Of a stretch of 64,000 bases of DNA, positions 43,328-52,234 are shown one piece after another. The DNA comes from Filomicrobium sp. (GTDB lineage Bacteria > Pseudomonadota > Alphaproteobacteria > Rhizobiales > Hyphomicrobiaceae), in the NCBI GenBank assembly GCA_017792465.1, contig CP051234.1, positions 4,186,501 to 4,250,500 of the forward strand, given 5' to 3'. Numbering within the stretch: the first letter of the stretch is position 1; every line of letters begins with the position of its first letter. Below the pieces are notes generated by a model, which saw only the letters and a program-made list of their open reading frames with translations, did not search any database and was not told the origin of the DNA. The position numbers and the translations under genes were made by a program.

Positions 43328-45283
43328 ATGCTCAAAACGCGCGTTGCAAGATCCTTGCTTGCAAGCTTGGCTTTGTTGCTGTCTTTCGGCCTCAGCGCAG
43401 CAATTTCTCAAGCGCATTCACAACCTTTCGGCGACGAAGCCGCGCTATTGAGCGGTCCCCAGCCCATCTCGATTACCTGGCGGGTGGAAAATTCATTCCG
43501 CTTTTTTTCCGATGCGTCCGACACGGAAATCCATCGCGCCACCTACCTCAGTCTCAATGACAGAGACAAGATCAAGGATCCGGTGCTTGCGGCCGAGCGA
43601 GCTTTGGCGCAGCGCTATCGGCTGGGTTGGGCGCAGGACGTGTCGGGCAAGACGTGCTGGGATGCTGAAAAGAACTGGTATGGCTGCAACGAGGCGAAGC
43701 GGGCCGACTATATCAATCCGAATGAGCACGTAGTTCTGGCCGCCGTTTCGGGAATTCCAGATGCAGGGCAAATCGACTGCGAATGGCTGACGGCGCCTGA
43801 GCAGTCCTCCGGCCTGATCGGGGAAGTCGTTTCGAAGCCGTGCTCCGAGCCGGCCAAGCTTGCCATTCCCTATCCGAGCGGTGCGCGTGTGGAAGTCCGC
43901 GTCGGTGGTCGAAGGATCGCGGTTGCTGCAATCAAGGTGACCGATCTCTTTGTCATCGGGATGGGCGATAGCTTTGCTTCCGGCGAAGGCAATCCGGATG
44001 TCCCGGTGAGATTTTCCCGAGAGCGCGCCGCGGACTATTCCAAGAATGGCGAAGACACGACGCTTGCTGGATTTCCGGCTCGCGTTGGAAGCTGGAGTGA
44101 GATCGGGGATAATGCGTTTCTTGATGAGAACGCACGCTGGATCGACCAGGCTTGCCATCGCTCGCTTTATTCGCATCAGCTGCGTGCGGCCTTGCAGCTG
44201 GCGGTCGAAGATCCGCATCGGGCGGTGACGTACGTTGGGCTTGCCTGTTCGGGGGCGGACGTCACATTCGGCCTGTTCCTGCGCTACAAAGGCAACGAGT
44301 GGGTTCCGAACCCACCGCAGTATTCGCAGATTTCGGCGGCTGCCGAAGCGCAATGCGGAGGAAAGATCGCCTCGCCGCGGGATCTGCCTGAAGCCTATCA
44401 TATGCACGGCAAAGTGCCTGAGCTTGAAGGCGGGTTGGTCTTGCGCGAATGCCCGCGCGAAAAGGCGCGAAAGATCGATCTCCTCATGGTGTCAATCGGT
44501 GGCAATGATATCGGTTTTGCGCGCCTCGTGGCGAATGCTGTGCTCGATGACCAATCATCGTTGAAGAAGCTGAGCGGTTGGCTCGGCGGCATATTTGGGA
44601 CCGCGGAAGCCAGTTCCCGGCTCGACGTTCTCGATGAGCGCTACAAGGCGCTCAATCGGGCGGCGCATTACATTCTGCATATTCCGTGGGACGAGGCTGA
44701 CCGCGTGTTGTTGACCGCCTATCCGCCGATGGCGTTGATTGGCGATGGCAGCCAGGTCTGTCCGGATGGCAACGCAGGCATGGATGTTGATGCAGCTTTT
44801 CAATTGAGTTCGTCGCGGGCGCGCGCTGGAACCTGGGTCGCCGATAAGCTCTACCGGAAAATGAAGAGGAGCGCGGCGGCTCTGAATTGGAGCTTTGTTG
44901 ACGATCACATCGCGTCGTTTCTCGGACGGGGAATTTGTGCAGGCTACTCCAAGGGGGCGTTGGAATCGGCTGACGATTTGCGCATTCCCCGCAAGGTCGA
45001 CGGGGCGTGGGTGCCTTACAATCCTGCCGACTATCTGCCTTACGCGTCGCGTCAGCGCTGGTTTCGCACTCCGAACGACGCGTTCATGACCGGAAATTTC
45101 CACGTGTCGCAGTCGATCTTACGGAAGGTCTTGAGTTTCGAAGCGTTGGCTCGGTTCCAGTTGACGCTTGCTGCGACCTACTCGGGGGCGTTTCACCCGA
45201 CCGCGGAAGGACAGGCGGCGATTGCCGATGCGGTTGTAGGGAAGGCGCGCGAAGTGCTGGAGAAGTATGCGCGTCGGCAGTGA
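43328..45283 (+). CDS. Large secreted SGNH/GDSL-type hydrolase
   Basis: From the ATG at 43328 the protein has 651 residues with a signal peptide (about 1-30). The SGNH blocks are visible: block I GMGDSFASGEGN with Ser215, block III GGNDIGF with Asn393, and block V FHPTAEG with His623. The blocks are spread much further apart than in ordinary 200-300-residue enzymes, with long insertions between 230 and 385 and between 410 and 610. Cysteines occur in pairs typical of an oxidised periplasmic protein. It may be a lipase, esterase or polysaccharide deacylase. The upstream gene is on the same strand after 39 bp. Confidence 0.8.
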   Translation: MLKTRVARSLLASLALLLSFGLSAAISQAHSQPFGDEAALLSGPQPISITWRVENSFRFFSDASDTEIHRATYLSLNDRDKIKDPVLAAERALAQRYRLGWAQDVSGKTCWDAEKNWYGCNEAKRADYINPNEHVVLAAVSGIPDAGQIDCEWLTAPEQSSGLIGEVVSKPCSEPAKLAIPYPSGARVEVRVGGRRIAVAAIKVTDLFVIGMGDSFASGEGNPDVPVRFSRERAADYSKNGEDTTLAGFPARVGSWSEIGDNAFLDENARWIDQACHRSLYSHQLRAALQLAVEDPHRAVTYVGLACSGADVTFGLFLRYKGNEWVPNPPQYSQISAAAEAQCGGKIASPRDLPEAYHMHGKVPELEGGLVLRECPREKARKIDLLMVSIGGNDIGFARLVANAVLDDQSSLKKLSGWLGGIFGTAEASSRLDVLDERYKALNRAAHYILHIPWDEADRVLLTAYPPMALIGDGSQVCPDGNAGMDVDAAFQLSSSRARAGTWVADKLYRKMKRSAAALNWSFVDDHIASFLGRGICAGYSKGALESADDLRIPRKVDGAWVPYNPADYLPYASRQRWFRTPNDAFMTGNFHVSQSILRKVLSFEALARFQLTLAATYSGAFHPTAEGQAAIADAVVGKAREVLEKYARRQ

Positions 45284-45390
45284 GGCCGAACGTTTTGCGG
45301 TTGCGCGATTTCGAGGCAACTGATGGTGGCCAATTTTTGGAAGCTCAGCCCTCGCGGCTTGAATTGGCCTGGTTCACGAAAAGGAAAAGA

Positions 45391-45416
45391 AAAGCCCGCC
45401 GGATTTGGCGGGCTTT
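45391..45416. terminator. Intrinsic terminator between the SGNH gene and the Arg/Tyr-rich gene
   Basis: AAAGCCCGCC (45391-45400) pairs with GGCGGGCTTT (45407-45416) around GGATTT. The minus strand then reads TTTTCTTTTCC, so it is strongest for the gene at 45454-45918, but it can serve both convergent genes. Confidence 0.85.
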
Positions 45417-45453
45417 GTCGTTTGTGTCCGTGAGTTTTGAAATCTGCAGCCGA

Positions 45454-45918
45454 TCAATAGTAGCGGTGACGGCGGCAGTAGTAGCGGCAGTAGCGGCGGC
45501 TGTGACCGTCCCAACGGCATGGTTTGTAGCAGCGGCTGTAGTAGCTCGATCCATAGCTGAACGTCACGTATGGAGCCGAATAGTAGTACCGCGGACGATA
45601 GCGACGATAATTGCGATAGCGACGATGTCTGCGGTATCGCCGATGGCTGTAATAGCGCCGTCTTGAGTGCGACCGGTAGCGACGGTGATTACGAAGGCGT
45701 CCTAACCGGCGGCCCCGGAAGCGTCTGAAGCCGCGGCGACCACGGCGGCGAACCTGAACCACATTTCTGTTTTGCAGGTCGGCGTTCAGTTTGCCGACCG
45801 TGTTTGCGACGGCCGGGCCACCGAGAGGCGCTGCGACAGCAGACGCGGTGGCAATGATGAAGACAGAAGCTATTGCAGCAAACAGCGCTGCCAACTTCCG
45901 CAGTGTGCGTGATGTCAT
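45454..45918 (-). CDS. Secreted Arg/Tyr-rich basic protein
   Basis: The 154-residue protein has a signal peptide (about 1-29, ending ASAVAA). From about 57 to 112 the mature part is almost entirely Arg, Tyr, His and Ser, with repeats such as RRYRRHRRYRNYRRYR. The tail has four cysteines at 130, 134, 144 and 148 in a CxxxC-x9-CxxxC pattern. Similar basic low-complexity exported proteins are common but uncharacterised in Hyphomicrobiales. It may bind an acidic polymer such as polysaccharide or lipopolysaccharide; that is a guess. An AT-rich region with a TATAAT (minus strand, 46129-46134) lies upstream. Confidence 0.72.
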   Translation of the reverse strand: MTSRTLRKLAALFAAIASVFIIATASAVAAPLGGPAVANTVGKLNADLQNRNVVQVRRRGRRGFRRFRGRRLGRLRNHRRYRSHSRRRYYSHRRYRRHRRYRNYRRYRPRYYYSAPYVTFSYGSSYYSRCYKPCRWDGHSRRYCRYYCRRHRYY

Positions 45919-46206
45919 GTCTGGCACTCCGAAACGAGACCACCGATGCTGGCTTTTGCCTGCTTTTGTTCGCGTGCGACCGCGATTGTGGTGCCCGTAT
46001 ACCTAATCAAGGCGATTAACGGCTATGATCGCTGTTTCTCGTTCGTCCGGCATTGTGATCCGTCAATGCTAAACGACTAACGCTCTGGCCACGCCTAAGT
46101 TGCAGGATTTCCCACGGCTACCTTACAAATTATACAATTTACGTTCTCTGTGCGACCTCTGTTTGATCACGATTTATCGAAAACGCTTATTTTTATATGA
46201 GTATAA

Positions 46207-47631
46207 TTACTCGGAAATGACGTGGGTGCCTTGCGATTCAATCCATTGATTTAAGTGTTTCAATGCTCGGTTCGAGACGGTACGGCGTTTGGCTTTGCCG
46301 CGTTCTTTACCCTTAAGGCGACGGCCGTCGGAGTCGTGCGTCGGGCTTTCATCGGGATCTGGCAGAAGTCCGTAATTGATGTTCATGGGCTGGAATGAGC
46401 GTGAGCCGGATGCGTTGTCGGCAATGATGTGTCCGCCGGTGATGTGATTGAGCATTGCGCCAAGCGCCGTCGTTGCTGGTGGCGGTGCAATATCTTCGTC
46501 GAGATATTGCGCAGCTGCGAAACGGCCTGCCAGCAAACCGGCTGCCGCGCTTTCGATATAACCTTCGACGCCGGTAATCTGGCCGGCAAAGCGAAGCCGT
46601 GGATCGGCTTTGAGGCGGAGGTCTGTTGCGAGCAGTTTCGGGGAATTGAGGAACGTGTTGCGGTGCAGTCCGCCAAGGCGCGCGAATTGCGCTTCCTCCA
46701 GCCCGGGGATCATTCGGAAGATGCGCGTTTGCTCGGCGTATTTGAGCTTCGTTTGGAAGCCGACCATGTTCCAGAGCGAACCCAATGCGTTGTCCTGGCG
46801 GAGCTGTACGACGGCGTAGGGTCGCTTGTCGGGATTGCGCGGATCGGTCAGGCCGACCGGCTTCATGGGGCCGAAGCGCAAGGTGTCGCGGCCGCGTTCG
46901 GCCATCACTTCGATGGGGAGACAGCCATCGAAATAAGGCGTGTTGGCTTCCCATTCCTTGAAGGTTGTCTTTTCGCCTTCAAGGAGCGCGTCGATGAAAG
47001 CTTCGTAGCCTTCCTTGTCGAAAGCGCAGTTGAGATAGTCCGCGCCTGTGCCGCCTGGTCCGGGTTTGTCGTAGCGCGACTGGCGCCAGGCGATATCGAG
47101 GTTGATTGAATCGAGATGGACGATCGGAGCGATGGCATCGAAGAACGCCAGTTCGCCTTCGCCGGTCAGTTTGAGGATCGCTTCGCTAAGCGCAGGTGAG
47201 GTTAGCGGTCCGGTGGCGATGATGACGTTGTCCCAGTCGGCTGGCGGCAGGCCGGCGACTTCGCCGCGTTCGATGGTTACCAGCGGATGGTCTTCGAGGC
47301 GCTTGGTCACCTCTTGGGAAAAGCCGTCGCGGTCGACGGCGAGTGCTCCGCCGGCAGGAAGCTTGTGCTGATCGCCTGCTGCCATGATGAGGGAGTCGCA
47401 GCGGCGCATTTCTTCGTGCAGCAGGCCGACGGCGTTGGTTTGCCAATCGTCGGAGCGGAACGAGTTGGAGCAGACGAGTTCGGCCAGCCCGTCAGTGCTA
47501 TGCGCATCGGTCGTGCGCACGGGCCGCATTTCGTGGAGGACGACGGGAACGCCTTTGCGGGCGATTTGCCAGGCGGCTTCCGAGCCTGCAAGGCCGCCGC
47601 CGACGATATGAATTGGTTTTTTGCTTGTCAT
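46207..47631 (-). CDS. trmFO: Methylenetetrahydrofolate-tRNA-(uracil-5-)-methyltransferase
   Basis: TrmFO makes 5-methyluridine at position 54 of tRNA using methylene-THF and FAD. The 474-residue flavoprotein begins with the dinucleotide-binding motif [15 protein letters not shown] (7-21) and has the [22 protein letters not shown] segment with the conserved cysteine, and the FAD-binding C-terminal part [20 protein letters not shown]. In related genomes it follows the phytoene synthase-like gene; here the SGNH and Arg/Tyr-rich genes intervene. Confidence 0.95.
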   Translation of the reverse strand: MTSKKPIHIVGGGLAGSEAAWQIARKGVPVVLHEMRPVRTTDAHSTDGLAELVCSNSFRSDDWQTNAVGLLHEEMRRCDSLIMAAGDQHKLPAGGALAVDRDGFSQEVTKRLEDHPLVTIERGEVAGLPPADWDNVIIATGPLTSPALSEAILKLTGEGELAFFDAIAPIVHLDSINLDIAWRQSRYDKPGPGGTGADYLNCAFDKEGYEAFIDALLEGEKTTFKEWEANTPYFDGCLPIEVMAERGRDTLRFGPMKPVGLTDPRNPDKRPYAVVQLRQDNALGSLWNMVGFQTKLKYAEQTRIFRMIPGLEEAQFARLGGLHRNTFLNSPKLLATDLRLKADPRLRFAGQITGVEGYIESAAAGLLAGRFAAAQYLDEDIAPPPATTALGAMLNHITGGHIIADNASGSRSFQPMNINYGLLPDPDESPTHDSDGRRLKGKERGKAKRRTVSNRALKHLNQWIESQGTHVISE

Positions 47632-47756
47632 GCCGGGAAGCTAAGCTAAGGCGCGGTGGCACTCAATCGGAGATCTTGAGGAGATATGCTTCATCGCTGC
47701 CGGCGGGACGACTGGTCGCGGGATGGCGGGCCGGAGAACGCTGGGAAAGCGGCAAA

Positions 47757-48248
47757 CTAGTCCGAATAGGCGATCATGCGCCCGGCAATGATGATGGCAA
47801 ACCAGATGACCAGCGAGACTGCGGCTTGGGCGCGGAAGCTGATGGCAAGGGCCGGGCCGTTCAGTTGGCCGGGGTTGGCGCGGAATTGAAAGAGTGAAGC
47901 GTTGAGGCCGGCGATGGCGAGCAATGCCATCTTGGCCTGGAAGGCTGGGTTTGCGGCAAACTCGATGGCGTCGGATGCGAATAACAGGAGCCCGCTCGTC
48001 GCGTTAATGATGAAGCCGGTCCAGACCCAAGGCAGCAACAGCCGGGCGGCAGCGGGGGTGGCGATATCGCCCCAACCCGCCAGGACGCGAAGATCGTAGA
48101 TGACGATGGGGCCGAACAGCAGCCCGATCCCGATCAGGTGGAGCATTTCCAGGACCGGGTAGGCCCAGACAGACGAGCGGACAAAATGCGAGATCGGCAG
48201 GTCCAGGATCATTTGTAGGAGCGGTTGGGCGGCAGCATCGAGGAGCAT
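47757..48248 (-). CDS. Small integral membrane protein, DUF6644-like
   Basis: The 163-residue protein has four to five membrane helices: SSVWAYPVLEMLHLIGIGLLFGPIVIYDLRVLAG first, then ARLLLPWVWTGFIINATSGLLLFAS and two more near the end. Conserved His and Arg in the first helices recall heme-binding or quinone-linked small membrane proteins. It starts 10 bp after the DUF6152 gene. The DUF6152/DUF6644 pairing is one I have seen repeatedly, but neither function is known. Confidence 0.72.
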   Translation of the reverse strand: MLLDAAAQPLLQMILDLPISHFVRSSVWAYPVLEMLHLIGIGLLFGPIVIYDLRVLAGWGDIATPAAARLLLPWVWTGFIINATSGLLLFASDAIEFAANPAFQAKMALLAIAGLNASLFQFRANPGQLNGPALAISFRAQAAVSLVIWFAIIIAGRMIAYSD

Positions 48249-48258
48249 GGCTGCGACC

Positions 48259-48675
48259 TCACCTTGCGGTGCGTCGGATTGAATATGTCCGGCCGCCGAC
48301 TGTGATGCTCTTCAATCCGAGTTGTCCTGAGCCATCGCGTGCCGGCCAGCCGATGACGACGGCTTTTGCTCCCTGGCGGAGGGCATTTTGGGTCAGGCCT
48401 TTGGCTTGCGCTTTGGCGATCGATTCCGTTTCGACGCGCCAGGTTGCGGTGGCGCCGTTTTTGTAAGTGACGTCGAGATCGAAGTAGATGTGCGGGTTGC
48501 GGTAGTCGACGCTCGATATCACGCCGCGCAAGGTGATGACCTTCCCGGAATTGTATTTGGTGACGTAGGTGTGGTGGGCGAGCGTGGGATTGACGAGGAG
48601 GCACACCGCAAAAAGTGCGGTCGAGATGGCAAGGAAGGTGGCCGGGATCGCTGGCGGGCGTTTGGAACGTGGCAT
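48259..48675 (-). CDS. Secreted DUF6152 family protein
   Basis: The 138-residue protein has a signal peptide (cleavage near residue 33, after NPTLA) and then the DUF6152 pattern: HHTYVTKYNSGKVITLRGV, NPHIYFDLDVTYKNG, a WRVE motif, and VVIGWPARDGSG. The function of the family is unknown. The pair of histidines at the mature N-terminus could bind metal. It is the first gene of the pair with the membrane protein at 47757-48248. Confidence 0.78.
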   Translation of the reverse strand: MPRSKRPPAIPATFLAISTALFAVCLLVNPTLAHHTYVTKYNSGKVITLRGVISSVDYRNPHIYFDLDVTYKNGATATWRVETESIAKAQAKGLTQNALRQGAKAVVIGWPARDGSGQLGLKSITVGGRTYSIRRTAR

Positions 48676-48773
48676 AGCTGGTGTTTCCGGATGGCTACGA
48701 CAGGGGTGAGTATATTGCTGCTAGCACCGGATTTGCTGTCCGCCTAGCGCATGGAAGCCGCACTCGAACGAAT

Positions 48774-48799
48774 AGCGCGCAGGAGGTCACCTGCGCGCT
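48774..48799. terminator. 10-bp hairpin downstream of a small secreted-protein gene
   Basis: AGCGCGCAGG (48774-48783) pairs perfectly with CCTGCGCGCT (48790-48799) around a 6-base loop. T residues follow only on the plus strand, so it may be a terminator for plus-strand transcripts or simply an RNA stabiliser for the gene ending at 48834. Confidence 0.5.
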
Positions 48800-48833
48800 T
48801 TAGATTTTGCGTCCAACCCTTGCCAGCAGGCGA

Positions 48834-49157
48834 TTAGCGTCCGGGGGCGTAGATCGTCGCGGTGTGCGTCGGGAACATCGAAGAGGTGTCGACGTAGCGT
48901 CTGAGGTAGGCGATGCGCCGGTGCGTCAGTGCAAATTTGACCCTGCCTCGGTTGCAGCGGTGATTGGCGTCGCAGTAGGGCTTTGCAGCCCAGGGGAGAT
49001 GGTAGTTGCGCGGTAGCCAGGCGCAATCGCCGACGCCGCTGGGGGTCATCCAGCAGATCATATATTGGCGAATGCCCGCTTCGGCAGGCTTGGTGATTGT
49101 AATGGTCAACGACATGGCGATCATTGCAGCTGCCGCCACAGCCCAAATTCTACGCAT
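48834..49157 (-). CDS. Small secreted protein with four cysteines
   Basis: The ATG at 49157 follows GGAGGGAG and gives 107 residues with a signal peptide (about 1-27). The mature part has Cys35, Cys45, Cys62 and Cys68, likely two disulfides, and a basic centre. I do not recognise it. It has its own strong ribosome binding site, and the gene orientation suggests an independent unit. Confidence 0.6.
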   Translation of the reverse strand: MRRIWAVAAAAMIAMSLTITITKPAEAGIRQYMICWMTPSGVGDCAWLPRNYHLPWAAKPYCDANHRCNRGRVKFALTHRRIAYLRRYVDTSSMFPTHTATIYAPGR

Positions 49158-49323
49158 TGGTGCTCCCTCCAAAAGGAATTCGAACGAATTGCCGTGAGTT
49201 TGCCCGCGGCGAATACTTTGCAGGTTACTCAGCACTCAGAGCTACCCTAATTGGGATTTATCGCCTTTGGGAGGGGAATCAAAGCGTTCGTTTTATTGTT
49301 TCAGATCAGTCTTAAAGTCGTGA

Positions 49324-50430
49324 CTATTGAGAAACAGTGCGAGCCATGCGCCGGGCATGGAGCACGGCCGTCAGCATGACGACGGACGCGAAGCCCTGGT
49401 GCATCAAGCCGAGCCAGATGGGAATTTCGGCTTGGTCGGCGGCTGCCAGCAAGGTCACGATGCCAAGCGCCGCCTGGCAAACCAGCGCGATGACCAACGC
49501 GATTGACGATGTGACGACGCGTTCGTCGTCGGCCTCCGACCAAATTGAATAGGCGTGCCATGCGGCGATGGCGAGAAGCAGATAGGCAATGATGCGGTGC
49601 ACGAACTGAACCGTCGCCGGGTTTTCGAGAAAGTTCATATACCAGGGCGTCAATACCAACAGGTCTTCGGGAGCCAAGCCGCCGTCCATGAGCGGCCAGG
49701 TGTTGTGTGTGAGGCCGCCTTTCAGACCGGCGACAAAGGCGCCGACGACGACCTGCAAGAATAAGAGCGCCAATAGCCAGCGCGATGTCCAACGATGAGT
49801 GCTGCTCAGAGTGTTTAAGCGGACGCGATCGGTGTCGCGTGCGAGACCGAATGCGACCCATAGGATCGCGGCAAGGATGGCGAAGGCGGTGGTCAGGTGC
49901 AGGGCGAGACGATAGTGGCTGACATCGACGCGCTCGGACAATCCCGATTGGACCATGTACCAACCGATGAAACCCTGCAGTCCACCGAGCGCAAAGATGC
50001 CAAGCAGTTTCGGCGTGAGGCCTTTGGGAATGCGTCCGGTTGCCCAGAAGAAGATGAAGGGGATCGCGAAGGCGAAACCGATCATGCGGCCGAAGAAGCG
50101 ATGCGACCATTCCCACCAGTAGATGAACTCGAACTGGCTGAGCGTCATGCCTTTGTTGATGAGTTCGTATTCCGGGATCTGCTTATATTTTTCGAAGGCC
50201 GTTTGCCAATCTTGGTGGGTCAACGGCGGGATGGCGCCGAGGATCGGCTGCCATTCGGTGATTGAGAGGCCGGAGTCGGTGAGCCGGGTCGCGCCGCCGA
50301 TGACGATCATGGTCATGACCAAAGCAGCGACGAAATAGAGCCAATTGCGGATCGCAACGTGATTGGAGGCGGAAGCTCCATGGCTTGTGTTATCGGGCTT
50401 CAAGGTGCTGAGGGTCGAGGCACCGGTCAT
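49324..50430 (-). CDS. ctaA: Heme A synthase (COX15/CtaA)
   Basis: CtaA oxidises heme O to heme A for aa3-type cytochrome oxidase. The 368-residue protein has eight membrane helices and the conserved heme-ligand histidine segments EWSHRFFGRMIG, HLTTAF, QFVHRIIAYLL and LMHQGFAS. The ATRLTDSGLSITEWQPI loop after helix 1 is diagnostic of the alphaproteobacterial/mitochondrial type. No ctaB or cytochrome oxidase genes are adjacent. Confidence 0.94.
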   Translation of the reverse strand: MTGASTLSTLKPDNTSHGASASNHVAIRNWLYFVAALVMTMIVIGGATRLTDSGLSITEWQPILGAIPPLTHQDWQTAFEKYKQIPEYELINKGMTLSQFEFIYWWEWSHRFFGRMIGFAFAIPFIFFWATGRIPKGLTPKLLGIFALGGLQGFIGWYMVQSGLSERVDVSHYRLALHLTTAFAILAAILWVAFGLARDTDRVRLNTLSSTHRWTSRWLLALLFLQVVVGAFVAGLKGGLTHNTWPLMDGGLAPEDLLVLTPWYMNFLENPATVQFVHRIIAYLLLAIAAWHAYSIWSEADDERVVTSSIALVIALVCQAALGIVTLLAAADQAEIPIWLGLMHQGFASVVMLTAVLHARRMARTVSQ

Positions 50431-50667
50431 CGGTCGCGTTCCTTGTCGTCATTCGTCGTTTGCCGGACGTGGCCGATCGGCCCATTGATCCTTGTTGCGC
50501 AGGTCAGATAAGCGGCAGATCCTTTAGAAGATCAATGCGTTGTTGCGGCGCGGGGCAGTTGTTGCGGCTTGCCGCACGGGTGTTTCCGAGGCGGCCTTTA
50601 TGGGATATAGGCCATGTTCTTGCAGGCGGAAGAGCCTTGATTGCGCTGGGAAAAGGAAGTTTGGCCG

Positions 50668-50880
50668 ATGAGGATGCGGACGCGGAAGCTGATCGGGACG
50701 ATCATCTTATTCATCATAATTCCGCTTTACGCGCTTTTGGCGATGGTTGTGGCCGTCACTTTGGAGGTGAATACGACGTCCAAATGGATCGAACTGGTCT
50801 TTTACGTCGTGGCCGGATTATTGTGGGTGCTGCCGGCTGGGCTCATCATCCAATGGATGTCGCGAGACGACGCGGGCTAA
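50668..50880 (+). CDS. DUF2842 small membrane protein
   Basis: The ATG at 50668 follows AAGGAAG and gives 70 residues with two membrane helices. It starts MRMRTRKLIGTIILF and ends GLLWVLPAGLIIQWM, the pattern of the alphaproteobacterial DUF2842 family. The function is unknown. The last 35 bases overlap the end of the convergent deacetylase gene. Confidence 0.82.
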   Translation: MRMRTRKLIGTIILFIIIPLYALLAMVVAVTLEVNTTSKWIELVFYVVAGLLWVLPAGLIIQWMSRDDAG

Positions 50881-51955
50881 CCAGACTGCGTGCTGCCGAC
50901 GGCAGGCGAGCCAGGTTTTCGTAGGCTTGCAGAAGCGCGAACGGTGCGCCTGACAAAAGTGTCTGTACGTAGCGGATGTCTTGATAATCGCCGTTCAGTG
51001 ACAAACGCGGCAGGGCTGTGGGTGTCAGCTTATGGCTGGCGTGGATCAGGCCTTTGCGCGTCGTGACAGCAGTCGACATGCCAAGCCGGCGGGCGAAACG
51101 ATATTCGCGCGGGCCGCAAGCCATTTCGTTACCGTAGGGGTAGCTGAAATGGTGGCACGGCAGATCGAGCTCGTCTTCGAGACGGGTGATGCTTTCGTTC
51201 ATCTGAGCGAAGGCGGTCTCGTCGTCGAGCTTGGCGAGTGCGTAGTGGCCGCAGGTGTGTGCACCGATGGTGACGAGCGGTTCTTGCGCGAAGGCGCGCA
51301 ATTCATCCCAACTCATGATGAGGTCCCGGCACATGCCGGACGGATCGTAACCGACGTTTTCGCATAGAGTTTTGACGGTCGCCCGGGCGTCGGCTTCGGG
51401 GCATTTGCGCAAGGCCCAGTAGATGCGGTTGAACGCGTGGGTCTTTTCTGCAGCCGTGCGTGTTGGCAGTTCGAAGTGTTCGCTGGCGACTTCGATGTCG
51501 ATGTGGCGCGACTGGCGGATGGCTTTTTCGAAGGCGAGCCACCACAAGTCGCCAGTGCCGTCGGCGAAGTCGCTTGGCACGTAAACCGCCATCGGGACGC
51601 TGTGCTTCTTCATGATCGGCAAGGCGTAGTTGCGGTTATCGCGATAGCCATCATCGAAGGTGAAGCAGACGAAGGGTTTGGCGTCGGCGCCGGCTGCGAG
51701 GCGTCCGGGAATTTCATCGAGCGAGATCGTCTCGTAGCCCAAGTCATCGACGAGACCGATGACGTCTTCGAGAAATTCCGGGGTGACGCGCAGGAAGCTG
51801 TTGGGTTCGAATTCGTAGCCGGTATCGGGCGCCACGTTATGGAGCATGAAGATCGCGCCCAGTCCGCTTGCCGCCGTTGGCGTCAGCCGGTGTGCTCCGG
51901 TGGCGTGGAACGCCTTCAGAGCAGTTTTAATGAACGCGGTACTTTTCGGGCCCAT
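50846..51955 (-). CDS. Polysaccharide deacetylase family protein (NodB-like)
   Basis: From the ATG at 51955 (GAGGACC upstream) the protein has 369 residues. The NodB fold is seen in FTFDDGYRDN (metal Asp102) and GAHTCGHYAL (His233, His237), which bind zinc for N- or O-deacetylation. There is no signal peptide, so it may act in the cytoplasm, as in HfsH of Caulobacter holdfast synthesis. It lies 279 bp downstream of the polysaccharide co-polymerase gene, at the edge of the polysaccharide locus. Confidence 0.86.
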   Translation of the reverse strand: MGPKSTAFIKTALKAFHATGAHRLTPTAASGLGAIFMLHNVAPDTGYEFEPNSFLRVTPEFLEDVIGLVDDLGYETISLDEIPGRLAAGADAKPFVCFTFDDGYRDNRNYALPIMKKHSVPMAVYVPSDFADGTGDLWWLAFEKAIRQSRHIDIEVASEHFELPTRTAAEKTHAFNRIYWALRKCPEADARATVKTLCENVGYDPSGMCRDLIMSWDELRAFAQEPLVTIGAHTCGHYALAKLDDETAFAQMNESITRLEDELDLPCHHFSYPYGNEMACGPREYRFARRLGMSTAVTTRKGLIHASHKLTPTALPRLSLNGDYQDIRYVQTLLSGAPFALLQAYENLARLPSAARSLVSPRRLATSIG

Positions 51956-52234
51956 GTGGTGTGAGGTCCTCGCAACGGTACGCAAAACTCTTACAAGTCT
52001 TGGGACATCTCAATGGTTTGCCGCAGACAATGCAAACCTTGGGCACAGTACGGGTCAAGCGTTATTAAAAGGTGATTGCGCGCAGGCGGCCAAAGTGGCC
52101 GGATTTCACAGGCGGGGGCGCGGCTAACCCAACGCTGTCGCCGTCAGGCTTTAATCATTCACCGAACAAGGGACGCGCGGGTCGCCGGCCCCTTTTGGCA
52201 ACATGATTAATTTTGTGTTGCGCTTCTTAGGGCT

